Positions 6,567 to 10,471 of a stretch of 10,471 nt of DNA are shown here, in pieces (within the stretch, counting starts at the first letter, position 1; each line of letters opens with the position of its first letter). Origin of the DNA: Bacillota bacterium (GTDB taxonomy: Bacteria; Bacillota; Bacilli; Bacillales_B; DSM-18226); NCBI GenBank assembly GCA_021821235.1, contig JAKACS010000058.1:1-10471 (forward strand). The letters run 5' to 3'. A model generated the notes under the pieces. The model ran no database searches. It was not told the origin of the DNA and was given only the letters and a program-made list of their open reading frames with translations. Position numbers and translations under genes: made by a program.

Positions 6567-8766
6567 ACCAAGTCCACAGGAAATAAAGGCAGACAAGATT
6601 TACGCACAGATGGGTTTGACTGACAGTGAGTTTGCAATGATTGAACAAATTCTCGGCCGCACACCAAATTATACTGAAACAGGCCTATTCTCTGTGATGT
6701 GGTCAGAGCATTGCAGCTATAAAAACTCCAAGCCAGTGTTGAAAAAGTTTCCGATAACTGGCGAGCGGGTGCTGCAAGGTCCGGGTGAAGGTGCTGGGAT
6801 TGTCGATATCGGCGACGGACAGGCGGTTGTGTTTAAAATTGAAAGCCATAACCATCCATCGGCAATTGAACCGTATCAAGGCGCAGCAACGGGTGTCGGC
6901 GGAATTATTCGCGATGTGTTTTCAATGGGTGCCAGACCAATTGCGATGTTAAATTCACTTCGTTTTGGCGAGTTGGATTCAGCGCGGGTTCGCTATCTTT
7001 TCAAAGAGGTTGTCGCAGGCATTGCCGGCTATGGAAACTGTATCGGAATTCCAACTGTGGGCGGTGAAGTGCAATTTGATGCTTCCTATGAAGGAAACCC
7101 GCTGGTGAACGCGATGTGTGTTGGCTTGATTGATCATAAAGACATTCAAAAAGGGCAAGCCCATGGAGCAGGAAATACCGTCATGTATGTCGGAGCGAAA
7201 ACAGGCCGTGACGGAATTCACGGAGCAACCTTTGCTTCTGAAGAATTGACGGAGCAATCAGATGAAAAGCGCCCGGCTGTGCAAGTGGGCGACCCGTTTA
7301 TGGAGAAGCTACTCCTCGAGGCATGCTTGGAGCTCGTCCACTTTGATTCGCTTGTTGGAATCCAGGATATGGGAGCAGCTGGGCTGATCAGTTCCTCTTC
7401 TGAAATGGCAAGCAAAGCCGGCATGGGAATGGAAATGAATTTGGACCTTGTGCCGCAGCGTGAAACGGGAATGACGCCATATGAGATGATGCTGTCCGAG
7501 TCGCAGGAGCGGATGCTCATCGTTGTTCAACAAGGCAGGGAACAGGAAATCGTCGATCTTTTTGCAAAATACGATTTAGAAGCAGTTGCAATTGGCAAAG
7601 TGACCGATGATAAAATGCTGCGCTTGTATCATAAAGGCGAAATCGTTGCCGATGTTCCGGCAGATGCATTGGCAGCTGACGCCCCGATTTATCATAAACC
7701 ATCGGTGGAGCCGGAGTATTTCCGCGAATTCCAAGCGATGGAAGATACAGTACCACAAGTGGACAATTACAAGGAAACATTGCTCCAGCTTCTGGCGCAA
7801 CCGACGATTGCCAGCAAAGAGTGGGTTTACCAGCAGTACGACTACATGGTTCGAACAAATACAGTCGTTTCACCAGGATCGGATGCTGCGGTTGTTCGCA
7901 TACGCGGTACCCGAAAAGCATTGGCGATGACGACCGATTGCAATTCTCGCTATGTGTATTTGGATCCTGAAACCGGCGGTAAAATTGCTGTTGCCGAAGC
8001 GGCGAGAAACATTGTTTGCTCTGGTGCAGAACCGCTCGCCATTACCGATAACCTGAATTTTGGAAATCCGGAAAAACCCGAAGTATTTTGGCAAATTGAA
8101 AAAGCGGCTGATGGGATGAGTGAATCCTGCAGCGTATTGAATACACCAGTGATTGGCGGAAATGTTTCTTTGTACAATGAAACGAGCGGAACAGCCGTTT
8201 ACCCGACACCGGTTGTTGGCATGGTCGGATTGGTTAGCGATCTTGATCATATTACGACCCAGCAGTTTAAAGCAAGCGGTGATTTAATTTATGTAATTGG
8301 CGAAACAAACCCAGAGTTTGGTGGTAGTGAGCTGCAAAAACTGCTGCACGGACGGATTTTTGGGAAATCGCCAGCATTAGATGCTGAAGTGGAAAAAGAG
8401 AGACAGGCGCAAGTATTGACAGCCATTCGTTCCGGTCTTGTTCAGTCAGCGCATGATCTTGCTGAAGGCGGTCTTGCTGTCGCGCTTGCTGAATGTTTGT
8501 TTGCCAATGAACAGCTTGGTGCCAATGTGGAAATCAACGGTGAATTAGTTACGGCACTGTTTAGTGAAACGCAGTCCCGATTCCTGCTGTCGGTTAAAAA
8601 AGAGCATCAGGCAGAATTTGAATCAATTGTTGATGCCAGGTTAATCGGAGAAGTAACGGATTCAGCGATGCTTCGAATTGTCAACAATGATACGCCAGTT
8701 GTTGAAGCAACTGTATCTGAATTAAAAGATACTTGGAAAGGGGCTATCCCATGCTTGCTGAAATAA
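6550..8766 (+). CDS. purL: FGAM synthase synthetase subunit PurL
   Basis: The large ATP-dependent subunit that amidates FGAR to FGAM with ammonia from PurQ. The 738-aa product is a small-type PurL of normal length, without the fused glutaminase domain of the proteobacterial enzyme. It has the N-terminal catalytic block [10 protein letters not shown] (51-60), GPGEGAG (77-83) and KIESHNHPS (97-105). The second PurM-like half opens with [14 protein letters not shown], ending at residue 465, and carries [23 protein letters not shown] 6550 has GGAGGG 6 nt upstream, inside purQ. The end overlaps purF by 16 bp. No frameshift or missing motif is seen. Confidence 0.98.
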   Translation: MLLKHEPSPQEIKADKIYAQMGLTDSEFAMIEQILGRTPNYTETGLFSVMWSEHCSYKNSKPVLKKFPITGERVLQGPGEGAGIVDIGDGQAVVFKIESHNHPSAIEPYQGAATGVGGIIRDVFSMGARPIAMLNSLRFGELDSARVRYLFKEVVAGIAGYGNCIGIPTVGGEVQFDASYEGNPLVNAMCVGLIDHKDIQKGQAHGAGNTVMYVGAKTGRDGIHGATFASEELTEQSDEKRPAVQVGDPFMEKLLLEACLELVHFDSLVGIQDMGAAGLISSSSEMASKAGMGMEMNLDLVPQRETGMTPYEMMLSESQERMLIVVQQGREQEIVDLFAKYDLEAVAIGKVTDDKMLRLYHKGEIVADVPADALAADAPIYHKPSVEPEYFREFQAMEDTVPQVDNYKETLLQLLAQPTIASKEWVYQQYDYMVRTNTVVSPGSDAAVVRIRGTRKALAMTTDCNSRYVYLDPETGGKIAVAEAARNIVCSGAEPLAITDNLNFGNPEKPEVFWQIEKAADGMSESCSVLNTPVIGGNVSLYNETSGTAVYPTPVVGMVGLVSDLDHITTQQFKASGDLIYVIGETNPEFGGSELQKLLHGRIFGKSPALDAEVEKERQAQVLTAIRSGLVQSAHDLAEGGLAVALAECLFANEQLGANVEINGELVTALFSETQSRFLLSVKKEHQAEFESIVDARLIGEVTDSAMLRIVNNDTPVVEATVSELKDTWKGAIPCLLK

Positions 8767-10163
8767 AAGGGTTGAACGAAGAATGCGGCGTATTTGGCAT
8801 CTGGGGGCATCCTGATGCTGCCCAAATTACCTATTACGGTCTTCATAGTCTTCAGCATCGCGGCCAGGAAGGAACCGGGATCGTCGTCTCAGACGGAAAA
8901 ACACTGAAAGGTGCAAAAGGCGAAGGTCTTGTGACGGAAATTTTTACAGCAGACATCATGAAGGACTTGGTCGGGGATGCAGCGATCGGGCATGTTCGCT
9001 ATGCGACAGCAGGCGGCGGTGGGTATGAAAATGTACAACCGCTTTTGTTCCATTCACAAACGGGCAGCCTTGCACTCGCCCATAATGGAAATTTGGTCAA
9101 TGCCAACTCGTTAAAGCATCAGCTTGAAGGGCAAGGAAGCATTTTTCAAACAAGCTCCGACACGGAAGTGCTTGCTCATTTAATGAAACGCAGCGGCTAT
9201 TATCAAATGAAAGATCAAGTAAAAAACGCGCTCACAATGCTGAAGGGTGCCTATGCGTACTTGATTATGACGGAAACAGAATTAATGGTTGCCCTTGATC
9301 CGCACGGGTTAAGGCCGCTTTCGCTTGGAATGATCGGCGATGCCTATGTCGTTGCATCAGAAACATGTGCATTTGACGTGGTCGGCGCAGAATATATCCG
9401 CGACGTTTTGCCTGGCGAATTACTGATTATCAATCAAAATGGACTAACATCTGAACGCTTTTCAGTTAGCACAACAAAAGCGATCTGCATGATGGAGTAT
9501 ATTTATTTTTCAAGACCGGATAGTGATATTAATGGAATCAATGTTCATACTGCACGAAAAAATTTGGGGAAACGTCTTGCAATCGAAGCTCCGATTGAAG
9601 CGGATGTCGTCACCGGAGTTCCCGATTCCAGCATTTCCGCTGCGATTGGCTATGCTGAAGCAGCTGGCATTCCGTATGAAATGGGATTGATTAAAAATCG
9701 TTATGTCGGCCGGACGTTTATTCAGCCATCGCAATCGTTGCGGGAGCAGGGCGTTAAAATGAAGTTGTCGCCGGTGCGCGGTGTTGTGGAAGGAAAACGG
9801 GTCATCATGGTTGATGATTCGATTGTCCGCGGTACGACGAGTAGACGGATTGTTAACATGCTGAAAGATGCCGGGGCGCTTGAGGTTCATGTTGTGATCA
9901 GCTCCCCGCCGATTAAAAATCCATGTTTTTACGGGATTGATACGTCGACAAAAGAAGAATTGATTGCCTCGGACAAATCGGTGGAAGAAATCCGCCAGCT
10001 GATTGGAGCGGATTCCCTCACATTTTTAAGTGTCGAAGGAATGGTTGAAGCAATCGGTAAACAGGATAATGGAGAGTCATCCGGCTACTGCCTCGGCTGC
10101 TTTACTGGAAAGTACCCGACGGAAATTTATCCGGATACGCTGCAATATTATTATCAAAAATAA
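8751..10163 (+). CDS. purF: Glutamine PRPP amidotransferase (PurF)
   Basis: PurF catalyses the first committed step: PRPP plus glutamine gives 5-phosphoribosylamine. The 470-aa precursor starts [12 protein letters not shown]; as in B. subtilis, an 11-residue propeptide would be removed to expose Cys12 as the N-terminal nucleophile. The glutaminase domain has [12 protein letters not shown] and GHVRYAT. The phosphoribosyltransferase domain has the PRPP loop [10 protein letters not shown] (354-363). Four cysteines expected to hold the 4Fe-4S cluster are present: Cys246, Cys392, Cys447 and Cys450 (CLGC), so this is the oxygen-sensitive Fe-S form, and the cluster is likely needed for propeptide cleavage and stability. 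ATG 8751 has AAAGGGG 8 nt upstream; an in-frame TTG at 8733 is unsupported. Confidence 0.98.
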   Translation: MLAEIKGLNEECGVFGIWGHPDAAQITYYGLHSLQHRGQEGTGIVVSDGKTLKGAKGEGLVTEIFTADIMKDLVGDAAIGHVRYATAGGGGYENVQPLLFHSQTGSLALAHNGNLVNANSLKHQLEGQGSIFQTSSDTEVLAHLMKRSGYYQMKDQVKNALTMLKGAYAYLIMTETELMVALDPHGLRPLSLGMIGDAYVVASETCAFDVVGAEYIRDVLPGELLIINQNGLTSERFSVSTTKAICMMEYIYFSRPDSDINGINVHTARKNLGKRLAIEAPIEADVVTGVPDSSISAAIGYAEAAGIPYEMGLIKNRYVGRTFIQPSQSLREQGVKMKLSPVRGVVEGKRVIMVDDSIVRGTTSRRIVNMLKDAGALEVHVVISSPPIKNPCFYGIDTSTKEELIASDKSVEEIRQLIGADSLTFLSVEGMVEAIGKQDNGESSGYCLGCFTGKYPTEIYPDTLQYYYQK

Positions 10164-10204
10164 TCTGCGGCATGAGTTTGAAAGGCGAACAGATTGTGAC
10201 AGCG

Positions 10205-10330
10205 GCGGAATCAATTGTGAAAGTCGCGGAATGGTCGCGAAAACTCGCGGAATCAGGACGTAAACTCGCGGAATCAAGACGAAAAGTGGCGGAATGAACG
10301 TCAACTTCCGCAGAATCAAGCTCTAAACCT
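10205..10330. repeat. Six imperfect 21-bp tandem repeats between purF and purM
   Basis: Six 21-bp units start at 10205, 10226, 10247, 10268, 10289 and 10310. Each opens with GCGGAAT or a close variant (GCAGAAT in the last) followed by a variable half such as CAGGACGTAAACTC. A seventh partial GCGGAT appears at 10332 with a one-base shift. The repeats fill most of the 200-bp purF-purM gap and must be transcribed with the operon. One inverted pair, GCGGAA (10289-10294) and TTCCGC (10306-10311), could form a 6-bp hairpin with an 11-nt loop. The period is a whole number of codons, which keeps frames open on the minus strand, but no ribosome site supports translation. Function unknown. Confidence 0.9.
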
Positions 10331-10363
10331 AGCGGATTTTTCAGAAAAAATTGGAGGTTTTCC

Positions 10364-10471
10364 ATGTCAAACGCATATAAGCAAGCAGGCGTAAATATTG
10401 AAGCGGGCTACGAGGCCGTCTCAAGAATGAAAAAACATGTGCAAAAGACAACCAGAGCCGGAGAGATCGGA
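10364..10471 (+). CDS. purM: Phosphoribosylformylglycinamidine cyclo-ligase (PurM), 5' part
   Basis: The first 36 codons of AIR synthetase, which closes the imidazole ring of FGAM using ATP. The visible N-terminus, [19 protein letters not shown] followed by MKKHVQKT, matches Bacillus PurM. GGAGG (10353-10357) lies 6 nt before ATG 10364. The frame runs open to the window edge, so the catalytic and ATP-binding parts lie outside. It is the next gene expected after purF in the B. subtilis-type operon. Confidence 0.95.
   Translation, partial: MSNAYKQAGVNIEAGYEAVSRMKKHVQKTTRAGEIG

Noticed and set aside
10320..10350. Intrinsic terminator between purF and purM
   Set aside because: TCCGC (10307-10311) with GCGGA (10332-10336) gives only a 5-bp stem with a 20-nt loop, and the ATTTTT/AAAAAT hairpin after it is all A-T. 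Neither resembles the strong terminators elsewhere in the window.
10102..10365. An 87-codon minus-strand open frame with a seven-residue repeat (D-S-A-type units), which might look like a repetitive peptide gene
   Set aside because: It is a by-product of the 21-bp repeats, whose period is a multiple of three. There is no ribosome site before its ATG, and it lies antisense to the purF end and the purM leader.

Overview
The window is a chromosomal segment of a low-to-moderate-GC Firmicute, almost certainly a member of the Bacillaceae. The 5S rRNA, the pur gene order E-K-B-C-S-Q-L-F-M, the PurR operator, the guanine riboswitch and the protein sequences all match the Bacillus subtilis pattern closely. 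The genus cannot be fixed from this stretch alone.

Layout: positions 1-187 are the tail of a ribosomal RNA operon (23S-5S spacer, complete 5S rRNA, strong intrinsic terminator). Positions 188-562 hold no gene. They contain an unremarkable stretch, then three 52-bp tandem repeats plus a decayed fourth, then a likely promoter. Positions 563-1288 encode an OmpR-type response regulator with Glu where the phospho-accepting Asp should be and no kinase gene beside it. Positions 1339-1536 encode a small NETI-motif protein of unknown function.

Positions 1558-1845 are the control region of the purine operon: two inverted PurR boxes, a sigma-A promoter with an extended -10, a guanine-class purine riboswitch, and a terminator/antiterminator pair. 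A 31-codon open frame lies across the expression platform. From 1872 to the window edge run purE, purK, purB, purC, purS, purQ, purL, purF and the start of purM, all on the + strand. Spacing is tight, with overlapping stops and starts at purE/K, C/S, S/Q, Q/L and L/F. The only long gap in the operon, between purF and purM, is filled by six imperfect 21-bp tandem repeats.

Together the operon covers most of de novo purine synthesis from PRPP. PurF makes phosphoribosylamine, PurS-PurQ-PurL make FGAM, PurM makes AIR, PurK and PurE make CAIR, PurC makes SAICAR, and PurB makes AICAR and later AMP. In B. subtilis purN, purH and purD follow purM; here they would lie beyond the window. Two layers of control are visible: PurR at initiation and guanine at termination.

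I found no mobile element, CRISPR array, tRNA or defence-type system. Most of the window is a canonical housekeeping operon. The parts worth a second look are the D-to-E response regulator, the two tandem repeat families, the dual-use PurBox palindrome and the open frame across the riboswitch terminator.
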